Assembly (NCBI GenBank): GCA_051653605.1 | Contig: JBOFWL010000022.1 | Coordinates: 4,670-68,669, forward strand | From: JBOFWL01 sp051653605 | Lineage (GTDB): Bacteria; Spirochaetota; Brevinematia; Brevinematales; Brevinemataceae | Reading direction: 5' to 3' | Length of the DNA: 64,000 nt | Shown here: positions 54,421 through 62,973 of the stretch, one piece after another | How positions within the stretch are numbered: position 1 is the stretch's first letter | Layout: each line of letters begins with the position of its first letter | Position numbers and translations under genes: made by a program | Notes under the pieces: model-generated | What the model was told of the DNA's origin: nothing | Databases searched by the model: none | Seen by the model: the letters and a program-made list of their open reading frames with translations, nothing else

Positions 54421-56931
54421 CTATAATTGGTTTTCGGTTATGGCCATTCCAATTAGATCAAACGGTTCAAAACTAACTACAACTTTATAATCATTTGTAG
54501 GTTTTGGGTACTTAACCCTTGCCGATTTAAGATCTGCATCGTACCGCCACCCCATTTCTGATTTTTCCCATAAAACTTCATCTAATATTTGAGGTAATTC
54601 ATTCTCATCTAAAAATACTTTAAATGGGCCTTTATCGACATTTATCACATCAAGATAGATAGTTTTAACAGATGATTTATAAGATCCCTCGTAATTTATA
54701 TCCAAGGTAATACGGGTGCCTGCAGTAACATTAACATGTGTTTTTAAGAATTTACCTTTGAGGTAATCATTACTGATACCATCATCTTCATAGAGAGTAT
54801 AGCTAGCAGACTTGGACGCAGCAACTACAATATCCCAATAAGTTTCTTTATCGTTTCGGATAGAAAAAACTTCACTGTTACGAGCAACAAAGGCATTTTC
54901 TCGGATAAAAACAGGGATAGAAGCCATATCTACAGACTGGATAATGGTTTGTCCACCCTCATATCTTTGACGTGTATAGTAGTCATACCAATAACTACCA
55001 CTAGGGAGATAAATAGAAATTTCTTTGACGCCAGAGTGAACAACTGGAGCAACCAAAAGAGATGTCCCTAACATAAATTGATAACGTTGCCGCAATGCTT
55101 TTTCATCATTTGGAAACTCATAGCAAAGAGGACGTATAATAGGGGTTCCTAAGTCGTGGGCTTCTCGCATTAATGAATAGAAGTAGGGTAAGAGCGAATA
55201 CCGTAGGCGAATGGCTTCTCTGATAAGAGGAGTAGATTTTTTATACATCCAAGGTTCGGTTACGGTGTTATCATTATTACAAGAGTGGATAGAGAAGCGA
55301 GGGAAAAATATACCTGTTTGTACCCAACGAACTAAAAGTTCTTCTTCAGGGTGAGGCCCTTGGAAGCCTCCAATATCACAACCACTATGAGCTACTCCAG
55401 AAAGCCCCATATTAAGAACTGTGGCAATGTTATTTTGAAGAGTATCCCATCTAGTGGGATTATCTCCAGCCCAAGTAGAGGCATAACGTTGAATACCAGC
55501 AGATCCAGATCGACAAACGACAAACGGACGATCATTAGGACACTCTTTTTCAAGAGCTTCATGTGAAACTTTATTCATTAGCAATACTTGAACGTTCTTC
55601 CATTGAGCAGCTATGCCGCCTTTCCCGTCTACATTACACCATGCTAATTTATCATTAATTTCAAACTCACAGTTATCATTCCAAATAGAGGAAACCCCAT
55701 TTTTAATGAGGGAGTCTGTCATTAAATTTTTCCAAACTTCTCTACCTTCGGGGGATGTAAAGTCGACAAAAGATCCGTCTCCTCCCCACCATTTATCTAC
55801 ATAAGGTGCAGACTTTTCCGGATTGAGAATAAATCCTTTAACTTTATCCCAATCTTTATAATTAGGGTGAGTTAATAATATTCCAGGTTTGATATTGGGC
55901 GAGCACATGACACCACGTTTGTTCATTTCAGAAAAGAATTTTTTAGGATTGGGAAAACGCATATTATTCCAAGTGAAAAAATAGCGTTTGCCATCAGAGC
56001 CAACTGTATAACCACTAGAAAGCTGGAAGCCATCTATGGGAATATTTTCGCTGAAATTTTTATCAATAAAATCAACAATTTCAGTATCACAGCGTCTGGG
56101 CAATTCTACATAGTACATCGTAGAACCAAGATAGCCCAAGCTATACTTGGGAGGCATAGTTGTTTTTCCAGTAAGATCAGTATAACGTTGGACGACGGCA
56201 TCCATTGTAGGGCCGTTGATAAAGAACCAGTCAATCTCACCGCTTTCTGCTGTAAAGTAAGTGTAACGAGGCCAATAACCGCTGACTTCGGCACCAACAT
56301 CAAATTCACAGTCATAGGTATTGTGGTAGAACATGCCCACAGAAATACCATTTTCAGAATTATGCTTTATATACATGGGGATATGCTTATACATTGGTCC
56401 TCCCGTATTGGGATTATGACCAATTGCATCTTTAGGTGATAGGCGTAAACGTTGATAATTTTTTTCAAGACTACCATTATGTTCACCAAAGCCGTAGTAT
56501 ATGTGTTTTTCTTCGGTAAAAGAACTGTAATGATAGACACGTCCAATATAATCTTGTACGAAAGCTCTACTTGGAATATCAGCATGAAGTAAGTTTCCTT
56601 TGGTGTCGTAGACCTCAAAGGCTAGGGGATCCTTAGCAAGTACAACTTTAAGCGAGGATGTTTGAAAAATCAAATTACTATCGCTTTCTTCATGAGAAGG
56701 AAAGAGAGGAGCATTTTTTTTACGCTCTGCCCCGATATATTCGTCACAATGATCATCCCAAGCTGTTTGTGTAAGTATGTAAGATGCTTCAGACCAGTCG
56801 TTATTGAAATTAGTGCGTACGCGAAACACGTCGTCCGTTAAGAAAATGAGCTTTAGTGAGGGTCCATTGGTATGAATAAGATACCCTTCTTTGATTTTTT
56901 CCCAGCTTTTAACACGTAGGGCCGTATTCAT
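54421..56931 (-). CDS. GH31 alpha-glycosidase (not sulfoquinovosidase)
   Basis: The 836-aa enzyme has the GH31 layout: N-terminal beta-domain (HIYYGFGEHNGSLEK), catalytic barrel (about 265-600) with nucleophile D419 in SIWNDNCEFEI and acid/base in TWAGDNPTRW, then HSGCDIGGFQG and a C-terminal beta region with LYEDDG. Family members act on alpha-glucosides, alpha-xylosides or alpha-galactosides. The YihQ sulfonate-binding residues (QRxMW and the GGY tyrosine) are not seen. No signal peptide, so it acts in the cytoplasm. The following gene (126 bases on) is dctP, suggesting its substrate enters through that TRAP system. Confidence 0.88.
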   Translation of the reverse strand: MNTALRVKSWEKIKEGYLIHTNGPSLKLIFLTDDVFRVRTNFNNDWSEASYILTQTAWDDHCDEYIGAERKKNAPLFPSHEESDSNLIFQTSSLKVVLAKDPLAFEVYDTKGNLLHADIPSRAFVQDYIGRVYHYSSFTEEKHIYYGFGEHNGSLEKNYQRLRLSPKDAIGHNPNTGGPMYKHIPMYIKHNSENGISVGMFYHNTYDCEFDVGAEVSGYWPRYTYFTAESGEIDWFFINGPTMDAVVQRYTDLTGKTTMPPKYSLGYLGSTMYYVELPRRCDTEIVDFIDKNFSENIPIDGFQLSSGYTVGSDGKRYFFTWNNMRFPNPKKFFSEMNKRGVMCSPNIKPGILLTHPNYKDWDKVKGFILNPEKSAPYVDKWWGGDGSFVDFTSPEGREVWKNLMTDSLIKNGVSSIWNDNCEFEINDKLAWCNVDGKGGIAAQWKNVQVLLMNKVSHEALEKECPNDRPFVVCRSGSAGIQRYASTWAGDNPTRWDTLQNNIATVLNMGLSGVAHSGCDIGGFQGPHPEEELLVRWVQTGIFFPRFSIHSCNNDNTVTEPWMYKKSTPLIREAIRLRYSLLPYFYSLMREAHDLGTPIIRPLCYEFPNDEKALRQRYQFMLGTSLLVAPVVHSGVKEISIYLPSGSYWYDYYTRQRYEGGQTIIQSVDMASIPVFIRENAFVARNSEVFSIRNDKETYWDIVVAASKSASYTLYEDDGISNDYLKGKFLKTHVNVTAGTRITLDINYEGSYKSSVKTIYLDVINVDKGPFKVFLDENELPQILDEVLWEKSEMGWRYDADLKSARVKYPKPTNDYKVVVSFEPFDLIGMAITENQL

Positions 56932-57109
56932 TACAATTCCTCCTCACCCTATGAATAATAAAAATGTGGTATATTGATTAATCCAACAGTGATAATCATA
57001 ACATATTTTTATTATTCTAGCAATAGAAAAATATTTTTTTTTCTATATTTTTAGTATAAAATGAATTGGAATTAAAAATCATCCGGCATCAATTACTTAG
57101 TTTCTAGAA

Positions 57110-57139
57110 AACACCACTATTATATTGAATAGTGGTGTT
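57110..57139 (-). terminator. Rho-independent terminator after the cupin gene
   Basis: AACACCACTATT and AATAGTGGTGTT form a perfect 12-bp stem with a short T run in the minus sense, 76 bases past the cupin stop. Confidence 0.8.
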
Positions 57140-57214
57140 GAAATTTAAGGTTAAGCATCTAATGAAAAATTAGTGCCAACGTAGGATTTGTTGGAGGAGT
57201 ATAGGGGCTTTTTG

Positions 57215-57550
57215 TTATCGATTCTTTACAAGAAGCCAAACAACAGTAAAAGGTTCATCTCCATCATTATAACTTGAATGAACCTCTCCAGCGCGGATAA
57301 AACTAGCAGCGCCTTCGCCCATTATAATTTCTTTTCCATCTTTGGTTTTGCACTTTGCTTTTCCTGATATTACGTAAGCATATTCATCTGCATCATGGGC
57401 AGCAAACGGAACCACCGTATGAGGTGGAAATGTTGCGTGCCCCATTAAAACGTGAGGCCCATCCATAGAAATATTTTCAAAAAAATTCCTCATAATAACA
57501 CCATCTTCGCGAGCAATAGGAGGGGTATTGGTATTATCTCTAATTTCCAT
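57215..57550 (-). CDS. Small single-domain cupin
   Basis: The 111-aa protein has the cupin motifs HATFPPHTVVPFAAHDADEYAYVISG (HxxxxxE type) and GEGAASFIRAGEVHSSYNDGDEPF. This suits a metal-binding sugar or acid isomerase, or a sensor. It follows the family-5 binding protein gene by 57 bases and may be in its operon. Substrate unknown. Confidence 0.8.
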   Translation of the reverse strand: MEIRDNTNTPPIAREDGVIMRNFFENISMDGPHVLMGHATFPPHTVVPFAAHDADEYAYVISGKAKCKTKDGKEIIMGEGAASFIRAGEVHSSYNDGDEPFTVVWLLVKNR

Positions 57551-57607
57551 ATATTTATCCTTATTAACAATTTAAAAGTTTTTTCATTGATGATAGATGT
57601 ATCTAAT

Positions 57608-59110
57608 TTATTCTTTGTAGGTATCTTTAAAGGAATGAAGAGCGGACGTATTAAAACCAAAATTCTTTACGTTTTTACGTACTCCAGCCATTTCGTAAGG
57701 ATAGAAAATAGGAATCATAACATAATCTTCACGAATGATTTCTTGAATACGTTGATACTGTTTTTTTCTTGCTTCGGATTTAAGCTCGCTACGTGCTTGA
57801 TCTAGCAGCTTATCTACCTCAGGATTAGAGTAGAACATACGGTTTCCAGAGACACCTTGTGCAGATGAGTGTAAAAGATTATACAGACCATAGTTTCCAT
57901 CAAGAGTTACAGTAGTCCAATAAAGAATATATAAATCTTGTTCCCCTTGAGAAATAGCTTTGATATACCTTCCTAATTCGTACACCTCAATAGATGCATC
58001 CATACCTATTTCTTTTAGGTTACCTTGAATAACTTCTGCAATTTTTTGTTGAACTCCAGGCAAGGTCCAAAGGGAGACTTTCATCCCCTCAGTGATCCCT
58101 TCATCTTTTAGGATCTGTTTAGCTTGCTCAATATTTTGCTTGATAGGGGGAATCGTAATCGCCCCAAAAATAGATTCTTCTAACAATGAACCAGCTGGTT
58201 TTGCTGTCTCAAAAAGAACAGAGTGAATCAGCCCTGGGGTATCTAAGGATAGGGCAACAGCTTCTCGAACACGAGGATTTTTCCATGCAGGATTTTTACC
58301 TTTACCAATATTAAAGGCTAAGAATTGAACACGTGGTGCAGCTCCTTCAAGCAAGGTTAATGCTGAATTTCCAACAACTCGATCTCTATCTACAGGATCA
58401 ATTGCTAGTGCAACATCAATATCGCCAGTTTCGAGTGCAATTATTCGCGCGGAAGCTTCGGGGACAATAAGTAATTCTACTGTTTTTATTTGAGGGATAT
58501 CTCCCCAATATTGATCATTGGCAGTAAGAACAATGTTTTGCCCACGGTTCCATTCCTTAAATGAGAAAGGCCCCGTGCCTACAGGAAGTTGCACTACGTT
58601 ATCCCCTGCATCCTCAATAGCTTTTTGGTTAACCATAGACATAGCACCATGGGCTAAATGAGCCTCTGTAGCTGCAAAAGGGTATTTTAAAATGATATTT
58701 ACAGTATAGTCATCAATAATTTCAACGCCTTTAAAAGGGGCAACAATTTGCACAATATCTGGGGATACAAGGGCTCTTTCAAAAGAATAACGAACGTCTT
58801 CAGCAGTGAAAGGTTCTCCGTTCTGAAAAACAACACCTTCTCGTAATTTCATTCTTAGAGTTGTTGGATTAACATAGCTCCACTCTACAGCAAGACTTGG
58901 AATAAACTGGTTAGAGGAGTCTCTTTCGATAAGACGATCAAAAATATTTGCTCGAATAAGAAGGGAGTAAGGATCATTTGATCTATGGGCATCAAGAGAG
59001 ACAGCATCAGCATCAAGAGCAATAGTAAGGGTGTCTACTGCCCCTTTCTGGGTTGTAGCACAAGCACCAATTGCTACAAAAGAAAGCAATAGAGATATAT
59101 TTTTAAACAT
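57608..59110 (-). CDS. ABC transporter family-5 solute-binding lipoprotein
   Basis: The 500-aa protein has a lipobox IGAC, then SLDAHRSNDPYSLLIRANIFDRL, LAVEWSYVNPTTLRMKLREGVVFQNGEPFTAEDVRYSFER, GTGPFSFKEWNRGQNIVLTAND and PAWKNPRVREAVALSLD. This is the DppA/OppA/NikA family. No permease or ATPase gene is next to it, so it must use partners encoded elsewhere. Ligand unknown: peptide, oligosaccharide or nickel are family options. Confidence 0.9.
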   Translation of the reverse strand: MFKNISLLLSFVAIGACATTQKGAVDTLTIALDADAVSLDAHRSNDPYSLLIRANIFDRLIERDSSNQFIPSLAVEWSYVNPTTLRMKLREGVVFQNGEPFTAEDVRYSFERALVSPDIVQIVAPFKGVEIIDDYTVNIILKYPFAATEAHLAHGAMSMVNQKAIEDAGDNVVQLPVGTGPFSFKEWNRGQNIVLTANDQYWGDIPQIKTVELLIVPEASARIIALETGDIDVALAIDPVDRDRVVGNSALTLLEGAAPRVQFLAFNIGKGKNPAWKNPRVREAVALSLDTPGLIHSVLFETAKPAGSLLEESIFGAITIPPIKQNIEQAKQILKDEGITEGMKVSLWTLPGVQQKIAEVIQGNLKEIGMDASIEVYELGRYIKAISQGEQDLYILYWTTVTLDGNYGLYNLLHSSAQGVSGNRMFYSNPEVDKLLDQARSELKSEARKKQYQRIQEIIREDYVMIPIFYPYEMAGVRKNVKNFGFNTSALHSFKDTYKE

Positions 59111-59226
59111 ATTTGAACCTCAATGATTATAATTCGGGTAGTTCGCTATCCTATTATAGCTTAATCATACTATTAAAGTCAATAATTAAAGTGATAGATG
59201 CGATATAAAAGATATGAGAAAATGAA

Positions 59227-59253
59227 AAAAGCCCTAAATCTATTAGGGCTTTT
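59227..59253 (-). terminator. Rho-independent terminator of the sulfatase-fold membrane enzyme gene
   Basis: AAAAGCCCTAA and TTAGGGCTTTT form an 11-bp perfect stem with a 5-base loop, 20 bases past the stop. Confidence 0.88.
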
Positions 59254-59272
59254 AGTTTAGAAGTAATATAAG

Positions 59273-61081
59273 TTATTCTTTTAGGAGTTGATATGGCGGT
59301 AATTCTTCAATCGTATCAAGAGGGTGGCTGAGTATTTCGTAATTTGTTCGATTCCGATATTTAATATATGATAGCTGTCCATTGCTAATATCCATTTTTT
59401 TATGGAGATTATATTCATTTTTAATATATACAGATGCTTTTTCTTTATCCATAAAATAAATCAGAATAGATCTATGCGAAAAGGGGATATTCCATTCTTT
59501 TTTTATTTCCTTTCCTCTGGTAACATCCTGTATTTCAGGAATATTTGTAAAGGCTGCCACCAAGCTTCCATGAATATCCGCAGAAGTTAAAGTGCGACTA
59601 TCATAAGTAAGGCGAGTATTAGTTTCATTGAAATTTTTAATTAATAATACAGGGTGGAGAACATATCCACCAATATAAGCATACTTATCCTTTTTTAATT
59701 GTTCATATCCAGCGTGTTTGGGTTCTTGTGCCTGGTAAGGAGGGTTCCCATGATCAGAGGTGAGGATGATTTTTGTTGAATCGTAAATTTCCTTCTCTTG
59801 AAGATTTGAAATAATTCCATTTAACGATCTTAAAGAAAATTGTAAAGCTAAGCTGAGATTATCCATATAGCTAAGTTCTGGCACCCATGGGTAAAGAGGA
59901 TCGTGTGCGCCCCAGTTATGTATAACATTTAAGATAGGTTTTTCAGTTTCCTTATACAAGACATTAAATGTTTTATCTAGTATGATCCACTTATAGAGAA
60001 AAAATAACTTATCATTCCAATATGCCCCATTATTAGCAGTGAGAATAAAACGTAGAAAGTAAGGCATTATTGAATAAAGAGAAACACCTAATATAGGGCT
60101 ATTTATCTCTTTATTATATTTTGTATTTTTTTCTACTGCTGTAAGATCTGCCTGATGAATATAATTATATTTGATATCAACTTGTCCACCCAAGGTATTA
60201 TATAAGTGAGAAAATGCTTTATCTGAAAAGAAAAATTCAGATTCGTTCTTAGTTGGACTTAAAAAATGGAAATTCTTTGCCTCGGGGTGTGATGATGATA
60301 TATTATTTTTCAATATATAACTTATATGATGTTGAGGAGTAAACTGATAACCACCTATGATAGAAGGGAGGGATACCATGGTTCTTCCCGTTGTAAATGT
60401 AACAACATTATCATAGAAAGTAAAATCATTGAGTAATTTTCCTTCTTCTTTAGACCACACATTGTTAATCATGTGGTCAATATCAATAGCGCCAACGCTA
60501 TCAATAATATATAGTAACAAATTTTTATGATTTGTAGAAAATACAATGTCGACAGAAGACGAAGAAACATCCCCCTTTTTAACATCTAGGGTGCAGATAG
60601 TATATATATTTTCATAACTATAAAAAAATAGTAATACTAACGGAAGAAATAAAATTTTAGCTTTTACAGACTTATAACTACTATAGATTGAAATAATAAT
60701 CAGAATAAAATCAAGTGCGTAATACCATTTGCTAAATCCCAGTAGGGATAGAGTAGGCGCAAGGTTAATACTTTCTTCAAAATATCCATAACTATAGGGT
60801 AAGATAAATCGATATAAGGTTGCTAATAGGACGATGCCATATACTACACCTGTTATAATTTGATAGAGTTTTATTTTCCTTAGAGATAAGCTTAGAATAA
60901 TTCCATAAATCACGCTAATAACAGCACTTATAATTACAAAAAAGTGTGTTAAGATAAAGTAGTCAGAGATGGAGAGCACTTTACTTAATATAGAAATTGG
61001 TGTTGTCCAAACAATATTAAATAGAAACATAAACAAAACAAAACTAGGAAAAAGAACTTTTAGGACATTATTTTTAGGCAT
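59273..61081 (-). CDS. Membrane-anchored sulfatase / phosphotransferase-fold enzyme
   Basis: The 602-aa protein has about five N-terminal helices (about 10-175), then an extracytoplasmic alkaline-phosphatase-superfamily domain. LLLYIIDSVGAIDIDHM gives the first metal aspartate; FTTGRTMVSLPSIIGGYQ holds the likely nucleophile Thr; VIHNWGAHDPLYPW and ILTSDHGNPPYQ supply later metal ligands. The layout is that of lipoteichoic acid synthase or phosphoethanolamine transferases, which modify surface polymers. Its neighbour on the other side makes a phosphonate, so it might transfer a phosphonate or glycerol-phosphate group; this is inference. Confidence 0.75.
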   Translation of the reverse strand: MPKNNVLKVLFPSFVLFMFLFNIVWTTPISILSKVLSISDYFILTHFFVIISAVISVIYGIILSLSLRKIKLYQIITGVVYGIVLLATLYRFILPYSYGYFEESINLAPTLSLLGFSKWYYALDFILIIISIYSSYKSVKAKILFLPLVLLFFYSYENIYTICTLDVKKGDVSSSSVDIVFSTNHKNLLLYIIDSVGAIDIDHMINNVWSKEEGKLLNDFTFYDNVVTFTTGRTMVSLPSIIGGYQFTPQHHISYILKNNISSSHPEAKNFHFLSPTKNESEFFFSDKAFSHLYNTLGGQVDIKYNYIHQADLTAVEKNTKYNKEINSPILGVSLYSIMPYFLRFILTANNGAYWNDKLFFLYKWIILDKTFNVLYKETEKPILNVIHNWGAHDPLYPWVPELSYMDNLSLALQFSLRSLNGIISNLQEKEIYDSTKIILTSDHGNPPYQAQEPKHAGYEQLKKDKYAYIGGYVLHPVLLIKNFNETNTRLTYDSRTLTSADIHGSLVAAFTNIPEIQDVTRGKEIKKEWNIPFSHRSILIYFMDKEKASVYIKNEYNLHKKMDISNGQLSYIKYRNRTNYEILSHPLDTIEELPPYQLLKE

Positions 61082-61403
61082 ACATACTCTCTATATATTT
61101 TTATTATTAATCTAAGTATAGATATGATGTTATTTATTTTCCAGTATAAAAGCAATGCAGAACTCTGTTATAGAGAGAGATATACGAAGAAAAATAATCA
61201 GAAATAAAGATATCCTCTTTCAAAATGACTCAAAATGCTGTCAAAACAATCAAAAGAGAATTTTCCATAACGGTGAGTAGCTGTTGGAGCATGTGTATTT
61301 CTATAGGTGTTCCCTTCTGAAAATAGCACTATAGAGTTAGGATTTCGCTGCATACATTTATTATATGCGGATCTTAAACGTAAAAAAAAAACAATATCTA
61401 AAA
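61082..61403. other. Gene-free AT-rich stretch
   Basis: It lies between two minus-strand genes. I see no coding frame, repeat or clear signal. Confidence 0.5.
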
Positions 61404-61601
61404 CTAATCCTTTTTGAATTTATTTTTTAATGTATAAAAAATCTTTTTTCCATAAAAAATCAATCCTGCTAGAATAGCTACCAAAAAAGCAATTAAACCG
61501 CTTCCTGTGTTGGGATCTAAATATGCATGAGCTTGATTTACTGCTACAAATAGGAATACCAAAAATAAGCCTGTAAGTTTCAACGAAACCTCCTCTATCA
61601 T
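61404..61601 (-). CDS. Small membrane protein with YLDPNTGSG motif
   Basis: The 65-aa protein has a signal-like N-terminus ending in NQAHA, the AYLDPNTGSG motif, one membrane helix (about 34-52) and a basic tail KKIFYTLKNKFKKD. Small proteins with a YLDPGTGS motif are common near surface-polysaccharide and sulfatase-fold genes; their role is not known to me. A CCTCC-complementary GGAGG site precedes the ATG. Confidence 0.75.
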   Translation of the reverse strand: MIEEVSLKLTGLFLVFLFVAVNQAHAYLDPNTGSGLIAFLVAILAGLIFYGKKIFYTLKNKFKKD

Positions 61602-61836
61602 AAGCTTTAGTATGTTATATCTTAATATAAGTAATAAATACTTGTGGAAAAATAGGATTGTTTAATAGTTATTATTCACCGATAGGTAATATACCACATA
61701 GTTTACAGTAAACCCCTTTATAAAGTCAAGTATATAAATATTTTTTTATATACTTGAAAAAATAATATAAATATAATACAATAGTAGACTATATTCTATA
61801 TTTACTATAAAACATTGACATTGCAAGGAAAGAAAG

Positions 61837-62961
61837 ATGATAAACATCAGTGAATTATTTGAAGTATTTAACAAACAAGGTATTAAGTCTTTCTATGGGG
61901 TTCCAGATAGCCTTCTCAAAAGTTTTTGTGCTTATCTTGCAGATCATACAGACTCTAAAAATCATATTATTGCTGCCAACGAAGGCAATGCCATTGCCTT
62001 AGCTTGTGGCAACTATCTTGCAACTGGAAACCCCGCTGTTGTTTATCTCCAAAATTCTGGAATAGGAAACTGTGTCAATCCTCTTTTATCATTATCTGAT
62101 GAAGAAGTCTACTGCATCCCCTTCTTAATGATCATCGGTTGGAGAGGGGAGCCTGGCATTAAAGATGAACCTCAACATATTAAGCAAGGTAAAATTTCCG
62201 ATAAACTACTAGAAACCATGGGTATTGAGTATTCTATTCTACCTCAAAACCAAGCGAATGCAGAGCAAGCAATTCTTCATGCTATCTCCTACATGAAAAA
62301 TACTCAGAAGCCTTATGCTTTTCTTGTCCAAAAAGACACTTTTGAAGAATATAAACTCCAAAAGAAAATAGTTTCGGGCTATGCTCTTCCCAGAGAAGAG
62401 GCAATTGCTTGTGTTACATCGTTTCTCTCTGATGATACTATCGTTGTAGCTACCACTGGGCATATCTCTCGCGAGCTTTATGAATATCGTCAAAAAGAGA
62501 ATCAAGGTCATAGTAAAGACTTTCTTATGGTAGGATCAATGGGGCATGCTTCATCTATTGCGTTGGGAATTGCTTTGAAAAAACCCACTCGGCTAGTTAT
62601 GTGCTTCGACGGTGATGGTGCCAGTTTGATGCATATGGGTGCCTTTCCTGTTATTGCCGCTCAAAATCTTCCTAACCTTAAACATATTATTTTTAATAAC
62701 GAAGCCCATGACTCTGTTGGTGGACAACCTACCTGTGCCAATACTATTAATTTCCCTGAGACAGCCCTCGCAAGTGGATATAAGAACGCATATTCTGTTG
62801 ATAATATAGAAGATTTAACAAAAATTATGCCTGAATTCCTTGCATCAAAGCAAACATCTTTATTAGAAGTTAAAGTTAAATGCGGTGCCAGAAAAGATTT
62901 AGGAAGGCCTAAAGAAAAACCTGTTGAAAATAAAGCTTTATTCATGAAATTCTTGTCTTAG
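61837..62961 (+). CDS. ppd: Phosphonopyruvate decarboxylase
   Basis: The 374-aa thiamine-diphosphate enzyme has SFYGVPDSLLKSFCAYL, NEGNAIALACGNYLATG with the catalytic glutamate, YLQNSGIGNCVNPLLSL, GWRGEPG.KDEPQH and the diphosphate-binding MCFDGDGASLMHMGAFP then IIFNNEAHDSVGGQPT. It converts phosphonopyruvate to phosphonoacetaldehyde, the step that pulls the PEP mutase reaction forward. PEP mutase itself is not in the window. AAGGAAAG site before the ATG. Confidence 0.93.
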   Translation: MINISELFEVFNKQGIKSFYGVPDSLLKSFCAYLADHTDSKNHIIAANEGNAIALACGNYLATGNPAVVYLQNSGIGNCVNPLLSLSDEEVYCIPFLMIIGWRGEPGIKDEPQHIKQGKISDKLLETMGIEYSILPQNQANAEQAILHAISYMKNTQKPYAFLVQKDTFEEYKLQKKIVSGYALPREEAIACVTSFLSDDTIVVATTGHISRELYEYRQKENQGHSKDFLMVGSMGHASSIALGIALKKPTRLVMCFDGDGASLMHMGAFPVIAAQNLPNLKHIIFNNEAHDSVGGQPTCANTINFPETALASGYKNAYSVDNIEDLTKIMPEFLASKQTSLLEVKVKCGARKDLGRPKEKPVENKALFMKFLS

Positions 62962-62973
62962 GAAATATTCTGT

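Noticed and set aside
61754..61782. Promoter before ppd (TTGAAA...TACAAT)
   Set aside because: The region is so AT-rich that several equal matches exist; none is clearly better placed.
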